A stretch of 64,000 bases of DNA, taken from assembly GCF_013359905.1 (NCBI RefSeq), contig NZ_JABMCC010000104.1, positions 268,187 through 332,186 of the forward strand. Direction: 5' to 3'. Shown here in pieces: positions 1-8,111 of the stretch. Source of the DNA: Paenibacillus taichungensis (GTDB lineage Bacteria; Bacillota; Bacilli; Paenibacillales; Paenibacillaceae). Numbering within the stretch: position 1 is the first letter of the stretch; each line of letters starts with the position of its first letter. The translations under genes and the position numbers were made by a program. The notes beneath the pieces are model-generated. The model was not told the DNA's origin. It did not search any database and saw nothing but the letters and a program-made list of their open reading frames with translations.

Positions 1-94
1 CAAGTACAACCGCGACGATAATCCATACCAACAGTGTAATCCATTTGCTTCGTTTGCCGGCAACCCAGCGGCCGTAGCCCGAACCTTCTTGCAT
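1..94 (-). CDS. MMPL/RND-type membrane transporter, N-terminal fragment
   Basis: Only the first 31 codons are inside the window; the gene runs off the left edge. The visible N-terminus is a short basic segment (GRWVAGKRSKW) followed by the start of a hydrophobic helix (ITLLVWIIVAVVL). This is the usual beginning of MmpL/YdgH-type lipid or drug transporters of Gram-positive bacteria. The ATG at 94-92 has a GGGAG Shine-Dalgarno about 12 bases upstream. It is divergent from a TetR regulator 180 bases away, a common arrangement for a repressor and its efflux target. Family assignment rests on the N-terminus and context only. Confidence 0.6.
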   Translation of the reverse strand, partial: MQEGSGYGRWVAGKRSKWITLLVWIIVAVVL

Positions 95-171
95 TGTCTC
101 TTCATCTCCCTATTTTGGTTCTATGAAGCCGTTTTTATGTGATAAATATAGAAATGAACCACGGGTCATAG

Positions 172-190
172 TATAATTGACTTAATTATA
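172..190. promoter_or_regulatory. candidate TetR operator between the divergent MMPL and tetR genes
   Basis: A 19-base dyad has perfect 7-base arms TATAATT and AATTATA around a 5-base spacer. It lies in the AT-rich region between the two divergent genes, where both promoters should be. TetR-family repressors bind dyads of about this size. The role is inferred from position and symmetry; AT-rich palindromes also arise by chance. Confidence 0.35.
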
Positions 191-273
191 TATACCGGAA
201 GGTTAATATTGCAAATACTAATTTTTGAACACTTTTGTACAGCCAACATGAATAAGTAAAGAGGTATGCAACC

Positions 274-897
274 ATGAGCAAAAAAACGAACCCTCCCCGC
301 TCGCCGGGCAGGCCCAAAGCCGATGCCGATCAGGCATCAGCCCAGTCAAAAATACTGATGACCGCCTCGCGGCTATTTATGGAATACGGATATGAGCCCG
401 TCTCTCTCCAGCAAATCGCCTCGCTATGCGGCGTGACCAAAGCATCAATTTATTATCATTTTTCCAGCAAGCCGCAGCTATTCACCGTCGCCATCACCAG
501 TATGATGGCCATGGGCATGCAGCAGACAGCACTCCGTATGGATGCACCCGGTACATTACAAGAAAGACTGGAGAAAGTTGCGGAAGGACGGATGCAACAA
601 TCTCACGTCGATACCGAGACCATGATGCGTGAAGCCAATACCTATTTGGATGCAGATCAGTTGGCCCAGATCCGTGAAGCCGAAGTACGCATCTATGAAG
701 TCCTCGCCACCCACTTTAAGCAGGAGATGGACAACGGTTATTTGCGATCTGCCAATCCGATGCTGCTTGCCCATGCGTTCACGTCCTTGCTGATGCTGGC
801 AAACCGCGAAGGAGTACGCGACATGCATGCAACGATTGCCGATCTGGCACGTGAGCTGGTAGCTTTATTTTTGGACGGAGCTGCTCACAAGGCTTAA
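274..897 (+). CDS. TetR/AcrR family transcriptional regulator
   Basis: A 207-residue protein with an N-terminal helix-turn-helix of TetR type at about residues 24-70 (ILMTASRLFMEYGYEPVSLQ then GVTKASIYYHFSSKPQLF, the diagnostic recognition-helix pattern). The C-terminal half is a helical ligand-binding domain that does not reveal the inducer. The start is supported by AAAGAGG at 258-264. It is divergent from the MMPL-type transporter gene at the left edge and probably represses it and itself. A basic, proline-rich leader of about 20 residues precedes the HTH. Confidence 0.9.
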   Translation: MSKKTNPPRSPGRPKADADQASAQSKILMTASRLFMEYGYEPVSLQQIASLCGVTKASIYYHFSSKPQLFTVAITSMMAMGMQQTALRMDAPGTLQERLEKVAEGRMQQSHVDTETMMREANTYLDADQLAQIREAEVRIYEVLATHFKQEMDNGYLRSANPMLLAHAFTSLLMLANREGVRDMHATIADLARELVALFLDGAAHKA

Positions 898-981
898 AGA
901 TCTCTCCATGCTTTTGCCAATGCCGCGACATCAGCTCGATCGGTCCTGCATGACGACTTGAACTCACAGGAGGAATAACCC

Positions 982-1563
982 ATGTCCCAACCAACACCAT
1001 CCCCGCGCATCCCACGTCTGTTGGAAACGAAGCGCATCTATCTTCGTCCATTTGAATCGACTGATGTTGATATCTATTTTCCCGGATTGTTTGACGCCGA
1101 GATGCGCAGACTTACTGGAACACAAAACAGCTTCACCCGTACCCAAGTAGAACGCTACATCGAAAACGCGGCCCAGGATGACTCACGCTTGATGCTGCTG
1201 ATCGCCTTGCAGGAGAATGACCAGGTCATCGGGGAGATTGCCCTGATGGACCTACATACCAAAAATCTCAGTGCACATATTCGGATCGCCATTGATCATA
1301 CAGAGCATCAAGGAAAAGGCTATGGTAGCGAGGCATTGCTGCTTATGTTGGACTACGGCTTCGGTATCTGCAATCTGCACCGAATCGAGCTTGAAGTGTA
1401 TGCCTTCAATCAACGTGCGATTCGTACATATGAGAAACTAGGATTTCAACGTGAAGGTGTACGGCGAGAGGCCTTGTATTACAATCATCAATATCACGAT
1501 GCCATTCAGATGAGCATGCTCGAGAATGAATTTCGAGAGCGGCATGTCAGCAGACTTAGATAA
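982..1563 (+). CDS. GNAT family N-acetyltransferase (RimJ/RimL-like)
   Basis: A 193-residue protein resembling the RimJ/RimL/SpeG branch of GNAT acetyltransferases. It starts with LETKRIYLRPFESTDVD, the typical 'RL.LRP....D' opening. The acetyl-CoA binding loop is HQGKGYGSEAL at about residues 112-122, followed by NLHRIELEVYAFNQRAIRTY and EKLGFQREGVRR, the standard beta5/alpha4 and C-terminal motifs. The substrate (protein N-terminus, amino acid, polyamine or drug) cannot be read from sequence. CAGGAGGA lies just upstream of the ATG. It follows tetR by 84 bases on the same strand and may be co-transcribed with it. Confidence 0.88.
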   Translation: MSQPTPSPRIPRLLETKRIYLRPFESTDVDIYFPGLFDAEMRRLTGTQNSFTRTQVERYIENAAQDDSRLMLLIALQENDQVIGEIALMDLHTKNLSAHIRIAIDHTEHQGKGYGSEALLLMLDYGFGICNLHRIELEVYAFNQRAIRTYEKLGFQREGVRREALYYNHQYHDAIQMSMLENEFRERHVSRLR

Positions 1564-1576
1564 CGAAGACTACGTG

Positions 1577-2878
1577 CTACCGGGAGGGGATTTCTTCCGG
1601 TTGGTTTACGTTCCCGGCAAATAACCATGCTCCAGTGGATTTATCCACTACAGCAACCATAAATGGACGATTGGCCTCTATCCTCACCTGATCCGTTGGT
1701 GGAGCACTTCCAGCCGCCATTCCCACTAATGTTGAAGCAGCAGCTACAGTTCCTTGTTCGCTCACTTCCATCACGGCACGATGCAGTACCTGACCAATGT
1801 ATGCTTGCAAGTTCGGCCCGGGAGAAATCATTTCCGTGAAATTGGCGGCATACGGATCAAAGGCCATTTCCATCCCCATCTGCTGCAACGTTTCTTTCAG
1901 GTTCATTCCATACTCTACACGAAAACGTGGCAAAGACAGCTCAACTAAGCTATATTCTGAGCCGCGATCAAGCCGTTTTGGGTCATCCAGCAACTGCTGC
2001 TGAACCTCATCCAGCGTACGCCCCTCTCGCGGCAAAACGACAAGCAGATGCATCTGACCATCTCCGTAAGGCAGTCTAACCGCCTGCCAATCCTCATTCT
2101 CAGAGTATTGGACCTGCTTTGTCTGATGCATCATCCGCACAGACAGGTCCTTTCCATTGGCCAGCCTGAACTCTTCGTCCGTCGTGTACTCCGGGTCAAA
2201 CTCATCCATCCAATTACCATCAAATACAATGGCATTCACCAGAATCATCAGAGCTTCCTTTTCGGGCGGCTCCTGCATCAAATTTGGAATCATGCTGTTG
2301 GTGTGCTGCTTCACCCATTGATTAATCTCTTCCTTTGCTTGCGCTGGTTGTCCATTGAGTGTCCTGATTTCGGCTTCATACGTTTGCTGTAAGGTTGTTT
2401 GGTACGTTTCCTCTACCGGGATTCCGTCCTTCACCCACATGGAGTTCGCAATACCGATCTGTATTCCTTTTCCCGGATGGGTCAACAACTGCTGCAAAGC
2501 CGCTTGAAAAGCATTTACTTGCTCCATTTCTAGCCCCGACCAGCCCATGACCTTTGCCATCTCTTGCCTAGTCTCACCTACACTGCCGTTATATGCCATG
2601 CCAATTGCCGCCGTAATACTGTAAGGAGAGATCAGCAGATTATTCCCGTCAGCTTTTTCTTTTGTACCCATCTGTTGAAGAATATGCAGCCCCATGGTGT
2701 TCATGGCTTGGATTCTTTCGGGTTCGATCTCTTTCAGAGCAGCTTTTCGTTCTGACTCGGATAACTCCTGATTCGAATTAGACTGCATCTTGTTTGGGTC
2801 CCCCTTTGCTGAACAGCTCGTAATGATCAGCCCACTTATACAGCATAATAACAGTAATACTCCTAACCGTGCATGCAT
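1577..2878 (-). CDS. serpin family protein, predicted lipoprotein
   Basis: A 433-residue secreted serine-protease inhibitor homologue. Residues 1-22 are a lipoprotein signal peptide with lipobox I-T-S-C22, so the mature protein should be anchored to the outer face of the membrane. The whole serpin fold is present: NLLISPYSITAAIGMAYNGS, then NAIVFDGNW, and the C-terminal signature NRPFMVAVVDKSTGAWLFAG. The reactive-loop hinge at residues 374-383 (EQGTVAAAST) matches the small-residue consensus of inhibitory serpins. Counting 17 residues from Glu374 puts P1 near Gly390 within MAAG-S, which would suit an elastase- or subtilisin-like protease. Target and P1 are inference. It is convergent with the GNAT gene. 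Confidence 0.93.
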   Translation of the reverse strand: MHARLGVLLLLCCISGLIITSCSAKGDPNKMQSNSNQELSESERKAALKEIEPERIQAMNTMGLHILQQMGTKEKADGNNLLISPYSITAAIGMAYNGSVGETRQEMAKVMGWSGLEMEQVNAFQAALQQLLTHPGKGIQIGIANSMWVKDGIPVEETYQTTLQQTYEAEIRTLNGQPAQAKEEINQWVKQHTNSMIPNLMQEPPEKEALMILVNAIVFDGNWMDEFDPEYTTDEEFRLANGKDLSVRMMHQTKQVQYSENEDWQAVRLPYGDGQMHLLVVLPREGRTLDEVQQQLLDDPKRLDRGSEYSLVELSLPRFRVEYGMNLKETLQQMGMEMAFDPYAANFTEMISPGPNLQAYIGQVLHRAVMEVSEQGTVAAASTLVGMAAGSAPPTDQVRIEANRPFMVAVVDKSTGAWLFAGNVNQPEEIPSR

Positions 2879-3077
2879 CGAAATCCCCCCTCATCCGTAA
2901 TACTCAGATACCCGTCATAGCAATTCACTGATTTCCTTTTTTTACTAGACGTACGGTTGAGGAAAAAGGTTACTTTACACTCATATGCCAAGGTCACCAA
3001 TTTCTACTGAAGAAAACACCATTCAAAACGAGTCAAAACGGTTATATCTATACCATATACGAATGGAGGGATTCCCT

Positions 3078-3668
3078 ATGATTCCGGCAACGTTGGAACA
3101 ATTGGAGCAAGTTCGCAAGGAATGCCGCACCATGGTCAAAAAGAGAGCTACCGCTTCCGCCGGTACAACACTCGTTCCTCTTCCAGGCACAGACGTCCTG
3201 GCTGATGTGGGAATGCTCATGCAGCTACTGCCTGCCATTAACAATAAATTCGGATTATCGCAAAAGCAGCTCGACGGTATGGACCCTGAGACCAAATCCA
3301 TGATCTACGGATTCGTCATGTCCATCGGAAGTAAAGTCATCGGACGTATGGTAACCAAAGAACTGGTCGTACAGGTTCTGAAAAGGGTCGGAGTACGCGT
3401 AGCTACCAAATCGGTCGCCAAATTTGTCCCTTTTGCAGGTCAGGGATTGGCAGCCGCGCTCAGCTTCACGGCCATGCGATATGTTGGCAACAAACATGTT
3501 GAGGACTGTTATGAGGTCGTAAAACGCATGATTGAGCAGCGTGAATTAATACCGGGCGAACCGGCACCTTCTGCGCTTGAGGAAGCAGGCGAAGATCCGA
3601 AGCTGGAAGTAAAGACATCATCCGGCGTAAACGAAGGCAAAGCTCCAGAAGATTCGAAAGAGGGTTAA
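3078..3668 (+). CDS. DUF697-like membrane-associated protein of unknown function
   Basis: About 196 residues from the ATG at 3078, chosen because GGAGGG sits 8 bases upstream; an in-frame ATG at 2985 has no ribosome binding site. The protein has an amphipathic N-terminus, then a glycine/alanine-rich stretch (SAGTTLVPLPGTDVLADVG) with the LVPxPGxDxxAD pattern I associate with DUF697 (the C-terminal domain of some Era-like GTPases). Two further hydrophobic segments follow (YGFVMSIGSKVIG and KFVPFAGQGLAAALSFTAM). The tail is acidic. No GTPase motifs are present, so it is the stand-alone form. Function unknown; it is divergent from the serpin gene. Confidence 0.65.
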   Translation: MIPATLEQLEQVRKECRTMVKKRATASAGTTLVPLPGTDVLADVGMLMQLLPAINNKFGLSQKQLDGMDPETKSMIYGFVMSIGSKVIGRMVTKELVVQVLKRVGVRVATKSVAKFVPFAGQGLAAALSFTAMRYVGNKHVEDCYEVVKRMIEQRELIPGEPAPSALEEAGEDPKLEVKTSSGVNEGKAPEDSKEG

Positions 3669-3713
3669 GGAAAGAAAAACGATACCGTGAGACTAGCCGC
3701 GGTAGCAAACAAA

Positions 3714-3746
3714 TAGCCGGGTGTACCCAATGGGTGCACCCGGCTA
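3714..3746 (-). terminator. strong bidirectional terminator hairpin
   Basis: A 15-base-pair stem (TAGCCGGGTGTACCC with GGGTGCACCCGGCTA, one G-U pair) and a 3-base loop. It lies between the convergent DUF697-like gene and the ABC exporter operon. On the minus strand it is followed by a T-rich run (TATTTGTTTG), so it probably ends the exporter operon; readthrough in the other direction may also be blocked. Confidence 0.75.
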
Positions 3747-3766
3747 TTATGTTAACGCCATCTGGA

Positions 3767-5647
3767 TCAGATCGCCTGTGGCTGTTGCTCCGTAAACTGA
3801 CTGTTGTACAGATCAGCATAGAAGCCTTGTTTCTCCATCAATTCCTCATGATTACCCTGCTCAATCACATTACCATGATCCATAACAAGAATCAGGTCTG
3901 CTCCGCGAATGGTGGACAATCTGTGGGCAATGACAAAGCTGGTGCGATCCTTCATTAGATCATTCATCGCTTTCTGGATGAACACTTCGGTCCGTGTATC
4001 GACACTGCTCGTCGCTTCATCGAGAATCAGAATGGCCGGATTCGCCAGAATTGCTCTCGCAATCGTCAGCAATTGCTTCTGGCCCTGGGAAATGTTCGAG
4101 GCTTCTTCATTCAGCACCGTATCATATCCATCAGGCAAGGTACGAATGAAGTGATCGGCATGGGCTGCATCCGCTGCCTTGATTACTTCCTCTTGCGTTG
4201 CGCCCTCTCGGCCATACGCGATGTTGTCACGGATCGTTCCGTTGAACAGCCATGTGTCCTGAAGTACCATCCCAAACAGGCTGCGCAGCTTGCCGCGTTC
4301 CATGTCCACAATATTAACGCCGTCAATCGTAATTTGGCCGTCCTGAATTTCATAGAAACGCATCAGGAGGTTGATCAATGTTGTTTTCCCCGCTCCAGTC
4401 GGCCCGACAATGGCTACCGTCTGTCCCGGTTTTACATCAATATTCATATTTTGAATGAGTAACTCATCCGCTTTATATCCAAAATTCACACCATGGAATG
4501 CAACGGCACCCTGTGGATGCTGCAATTGTACTGGTTTCGAAGACTCTGGAACCTCTTCCTCTTCATCCAGCAATTCAAATACCCGCTCCGCTGAAGCGAT
4601 AGTGGACTGAATGATATTCGAGATGTTGGCAATCTGGTTAATCGGCTGAGTGAACTGACGGGAGTACTGTGTGAATGCAAGGATATCCCCGATGGAGATG
4701 GCACCACGTGTAACAAAGATCCCGCCGACCACACAGATCAGCACATAACCAAGGTTACCTACAAACGTCATCAGTGGCATGATAATCCCTGAGATAAACT
4801 GGGCTTTCCAACCGGATTCATACAGCTCTTCGTTCACTTTTTCGAACTGTTCTACCGAATGTTCTTCCCGTCCAAAGGCTTTAACCACTTTGTGTCCGGT
4901 GTACATTTCCTCGACATGACCGTTCAACTCACCAAGTGATTTCTGCTGGCCTGCAAAGTGTTTTTGCGAACGGGATGCCACCAGCATAACTACTACCACG
5001 CTTAATGGCAGTGTCAAAATGGTAATGAGGGTCATCCATGGACTTATGGTCAACATCATGATGATAACTCCGACAATGGTAACTACAGACGTAATGAATT
5101 GCGCCAAACTTTGCTGGAGTGTATTACTGATGTTGTCCACATCGTTTGTCGCCCGGCTTAATGTCTCTCCGTGGGTACGGGAGTCAAAATATTTCAGCGG
5201 CAGACGTCCAACCTTTGCACTGATCTGCTCACGCATGTCGTACACAACTCGCTGAGCTACACCAGCCATCAGGTATTGCTGAATGTACATGAAAGCTGCA
5301 CTGAACAGATAGAGTCCCCCAAGCAGATACAAAACCTTCATCAAGGCAGGAAAATCAATCCCGGCCCCCTGTACACCCTGAAGGATGGCAATAGCACCTT
5401 TACTGAGAATATCCGTCCCTTCTGCCATAACCTTAGGACTGATTATGCTGAACACGGTACTTAGAATTGCAGCAACCAGCACACCCAGCAAACGATAGCT
5501 GTGGGGTTGAAGATAACGCATCAAGCGCCGCAGTGTACCTTTAAAGTCTTTCGCTTTCTCCACGGGAGGCCGCATGCCCATTCCGCCTCCGGGATGACCC
5601 GGCCCGCCAGGGGGACGAGATGACTTGCGTTCTGTACGTTCACTCAT
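3767..5647 (-). CDS. ABC exporter half-transporter, catalytically competent subunit of a heterodimer
   Basis: A 626-residue fused permease-ATPase of the multidrug/lipid exporter type. After a Gly/Pro-rich 30-residue N-terminus come six membrane helices (about residues 50-350), then the nucleotide-binding domain: Walker A GPTGAGKT 415-422, Q-loop VLQDTW, Walker B ILILDE with catalytic Glu544, switch His575 (IAHRLST). The signature is degenerate (N-I-S-Q-G-Q rather than LSGGQ). This pairs with the upstream subunit, which has a normal signature but lacks the catalytic residues: the known asymmetry of heterodimeric exporters such as BmrCD or TM287/288. Its start overlaps the upstream stop by 4 bases (ATGA), implying translational coupling. 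Substrate unknown, probably drugs or lipids. Confidence 0.92.
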   Translation of the reverse strand: MSERTERKSSRPPGGPGHPGGGMGMRPPVEKAKDFKGTLRRLMRYLQPHSYRLLGVLVAAILSTVFSIISPKVMAEGTDILSKGAIAILQGVQGAGIDFPALMKVLYLLGGLYLFSAAFMYIQQYLMAGVAQRVVYDMREQISAKVGRLPLKYFDSRTHGETLSRATNDVDNISNTLQQSLAQFITSVVTIVGVIIMMLTISPWMTLITILTLPLSVVVVMLVASRSQKHFAGQQKSLGELNGHVEEMYTGHKVVKAFGREEHSVEQFEKVNEELYESGWKAQFISGIIMPLMTFVGNLGYVLICVVGGIFVTRGAISIGDILAFTQYSRQFTQPINQIANISNIIQSTIASAERVFELLDEEEEVPESSKPVQLQHPQGAVAFHGVNFGYKADELLIQNMNIDVKPGQTVAIVGPTGAGKTTLINLLMRFYEIQDGQITIDGVNIVDMERGKLRSLFGMVLQDTWLFNGTIRDNIAYGREGATQEEVIKAADAAHADHFIRTLPDGYDTVLNEEASNISQGQKQLLTIARAILANPAILILDEATSSVDTRTEVFIQKAMNDLMKDRTSFVIAHRLSTIRGADLILVMDHGNVIEQGNHEELMEKQGFYADLYNSQFTEQQPQAI

Positions 5648-7371
5648 GCGATCTCCTCCTCTGTCAGCTGGGAGGATACAATCTCGCGATATACTTCATT
5701 GTGCTCCAGCAGCTCTTTATGTGTTCCCGAACCGACAATCCGTCCCTCATCCATAACCAGAATGCGATCTGCATCCATAACCGTACTTACGCGCTGAGCC
5801 ACAATAAGCACTGCTGCTTCAGTCGTTTCGGACTTCAGGGCAGCACGAAGTTTGGCATCGGTTTTGAAGTCAAGTGCCGAGAAGCTGTCGTCAAAAATAT
5901 ATACTTCCGGACGGCGAACCAGTGCGCGTGCAATGGACAAACGCTGCTTCTGTCCACCGGATACGTTGTTACCTCCCTGCGCAATGACGCTGTCGTAACC
6001 GTCTTTCATCTCCGTAATGAAGTTCTCTGCCTGAGCCGTTTGAGCGGCTCGAACAATTTCCTCCATGGTCGCGTCTTCCTTCCCGTGCCGGATATTCTCC
6101 GTAATCGTTCCGGTGAAAAGAACCGCTTTTTGCGGTACAAATCCGATTTTGGCACGCAAATCTTCCTGCCGCAGCTCACGTACATCTATTCCATTTACCC
6201 GTACACAACCCTCCGTTACATCATAGAAACGTGGAATGAGACTGAGCAATGTGGATTTACCTGAGCCCGTACCCCCAATAATGGCTGTGGTTTCACCCGG
6301 GCGTGCCGTAAATGAAATACCTGACAGCGCAGCATTTTCTGCACCCGGATAACGGAATGTCACGTTATCGAACTCAATCGTACCTTGCAGAGATTTCATA
6401 TGACGAGGCTGCTCTGGATTGCTAAGATCTGGATGCATATCCAATACCTCGTTGATCCGTTCTGCCGAAGCCGAAGCTCTTGGAATCATGACAAAGATAA
6501 TGGAGACCATAATGAGAGAGAACATGATCTGCATCGCATACTGAATAAAGGCAATTAATGAACCAATATTCATATTTCCACTGTCAATACGCTGTCCACC
6601 GAAATACAAGATGGCAATCATTGAAAAGTTCATAACCAGCATCATGACGGGCATTAGTGTTGCCATGAGCACATTCACTTTAATGGAAACATCTCGCAGA
6701 TCTGTATTGGCTCCATTGAAGCGAACACGCTCATGTTCCCCACGATTAAAGGAACGCACCACACGAATTCCTGTTAGTTGTTCACGCAGGACCAAGTTGA
6801 GTCGGTCGAGTTTTTTCTGAATTTGTTTGAACAAAGGCAGACCTTTGGCACCAATCAGGGCGATAGCCCCAGCCAGTACAGGCAAGACCACCAGGAAAAT
6901 GGTCGATAATTTGGCATCCTGGGATACCGCCATGAAGATACCACCGATACACATCATCGGTGCCATAACCATCATGCGCAGCATCATCGTTAATACGTTC
7001 TGAACCTGCGTAATATCATTTGTGGTACGGGTAATCAGCGAGGCTGTACCCAATTTATCAAATTCCTGCAGCGAAAAGTTCTCCACATGGCGGAACACTC
7101 TGCTGCGCAGCTGTTTGGCAAATCCACCCGCTGTACGGGAGGAAAGATAACTGGCTGTTACAGAACAGGCCGTGCCTGCTACAGCAATTAACAGCATCCA
7201 GCCACCAATCTGCCAGATGTACGGAACATCTCCTTTTACTATGCCGCCATTAACGATGTCCGCCATCAGGGTTGGCAAATACAGTTCAGCTAGCGACTGT
7301 AACAGCACCAGACCCAATATGAAGAAAATGGGAACTCGGTAAGGCTTAAGCATGCGAAACAATTTCATCAT
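5644..7371 (-). CDS. ABC exporter half-transporter, degenerate-site subunit of a heterodimer
   Basis: A 575-residue fused permease-ATPase with six membrane helices at about residues 12-310. Its ATPase domain has Walker A GGTGSGKS (366-373) and a canonical signature NVSGGQKQR, but Walker B reads VYIFDD, so the catalytic Glu is Asp495, and the switch His is Gln526 (VAQRVST). This is the non-hydrolysing-site subunit in the BmrC/TM287 pattern, complementing the downstream 626-residue partner. It overlaps both its neighbours by 4 bases, giving a marR-abc-abc operon. I read the substitutions as functional asymmetry, not decay, because everything else is intact. Confidence 0.92.
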   Translation of the reverse strand: MMKLFRMLKPYRVPIFFILGLVLLQSLAELYLPTLMADIVNGGIVKGDVPYIWQIGGWMLLIAVAGTACSVTASYLSSRTAGGFAKQLRSRVFRHVENFSLQEFDKLGTASLITRTTNDITQVQNVLTMMLRMMVMAPMMCIGGIFMAVSQDAKLSTIFLVVLPVLAGAIALIGAKGLPLFKQIQKKLDRLNLVLREQLTGIRVVRSFNRGEHERVRFNGANTDLRDVSIKVNVLMATLMPVMMLVMNFSMIAILYFGGQRIDSGNMNIGSLIAFIQYAMQIMFSLIMVSIIFVMIPRASASAERINEVLDMHPDLSNPEQPRHMKSLQGTIEFDNVTFRYPGAENAALSGISFTARPGETTAIIGGTGSGKSTLLSLIPRFYDVTEGCVRVNGIDVRELRQEDLRAKIGFVPQKAVLFTGTITENIRHGKEDATMEEIVRAAQTAQAENFITEMKDGYDSVIAQGGNNVSGGQKQRLSIARALVRRPEVYIFDDSFSALDFKTDAKLRAALKSETTEAAVLIVAQRVSTVMDADRILVMDEGRIVGSGTHKELLEHNEVYREIVSSQLTEEEIA

Positions 7372-7910
7372 GGCTTATCATCTCCTTGTGTGGACGCATC
7401 CATCTGTTGGGAAACCTTTGTATCAAAAAAGGTGTACACCTTGGTCAACAACTCCGCTAATTGAAGACTGTCTTCCTCACCCAGATGCTCAACAAGCTTA
7501 TTGAATATCTCCATACGCTCCTGATGAGCCGCCCGAATAATTTCACGACCTGCTTCAGTAATGGTAATACGGACTGCGCGACGATCCTCTGGGTCCATCG
7601 TTCGTTCGACCAGGCCTTCGTCTTCAAGCCCCCGTATGACAGGAGTAATCGTAGGCGATTTCACACGCAACAAAGCACTAATTTCTGATACTTTCAGTCC
7701 TGGATGATTCGATTGTAGCGTGTCATTGAAATTAGGAGGATTATCCTGCCAATTCAATCGTTCCCCCGGATGCATGCCGTGGAGCAAACAACCCAGAACC
7801 ATAATTTCATTGTGATTACGCCCGTGTGGTTTATGTTGCCTCCATTTGCCTTTATTAAACTGCATAATGGAATACAAAAGCTTCTGGGCAACCGGATCTA
7901 TGCCAGTCAT
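7368..7910 (-). CDS. MarR family transcriptional regulator of the ABC exporter operon
   Basis: A 180-residue winged-helix protein. The start at 7910 is chosen over an in-frame ATG at 7967 because AAGGGGGG lies just upstream. Core MarR features: LKVSEISALLRVKSPTITPV (recognition helix region), LEDEGLVERTMDPEDRRAVR (wing with the diagnostic D-x-R-A dipeptide) and ITEAGREII. It is the first gene of the exporter operon, its stop overlapping the next start. By family precedent it should repress the operon and be released by a transported or related compound. Two AT-rich dyads upstream are candidate operators. Confidence 0.92.
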   Translation of the reverse strand: MTGIDPVAQKLLYSIMQFNKGKWRQHKPHGRNHNEIMVLGCLLHGMHPGERLNWQDNPPNFNDTLQSNHPGLKVSEISALLRVKSPTITPVIRGLEDEGLVERTMDPEDRRAVRITITEAGREIIRAAHQERMEIFNKLVEHLGEEDSLQLAELLTKVYTFFDTKVSQQMDASTQGDDKP

Positions 7911-7967
7911 TATTGTCCCCCCTTTAATTTCATTATCATTCCATAGAGGTCCAACATCATAGGACAT

Positions 7968-8010
7968 CTATTAAATAGTATTCCAATTAAATAGCTAATC
8001 AATTAATTAG
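7968..8010. promoter_or_regulatory. candidate MarR operator dyads upstream of the exporter operon
   Basis: Two palindromes lie directly upstream of marR: CTATT-A-AATAG at 7968-7978 and CTAAT-CAATTA-ATTAG at 7995-8010. MarR proteins usually bind AT-rich dyads of 16-20 bases overlapping their own promoter. Function is inferred from symmetry and position. Confidence 0.4.
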
Positions 8011-8065
8011 GTGTACTAAGTATATTCCTGCAAAAGTTGAATGTCAAACAGCAAATGCACAACAA

Positions 8066-8093
8066 AAAACCGTGACTTTAAAGCCACGGTTTT
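8066..8093 (-). terminator. rho-independent terminator of uxaC
   Basis: A 9-base-pair hairpin (AAAACCGTG with CACGGTTTT). On the minus strand it runs into a T-rich stretch (TTTTTTGTTG). It begins 19 bases after the uxaC stop codon. Confidence 0.8.
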
Positions 8094-8111
8094 GAACCAT
8101 ATATAGAAGGA

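Noticed and set aside
5644..7371. pseudogene or decayed ABC ATPase because Walker B Glu and switch His are missing
   Set aside because: The frame is intact and the substitutions are those of a heterodimer's degenerate site, complemented by the partner subunit.
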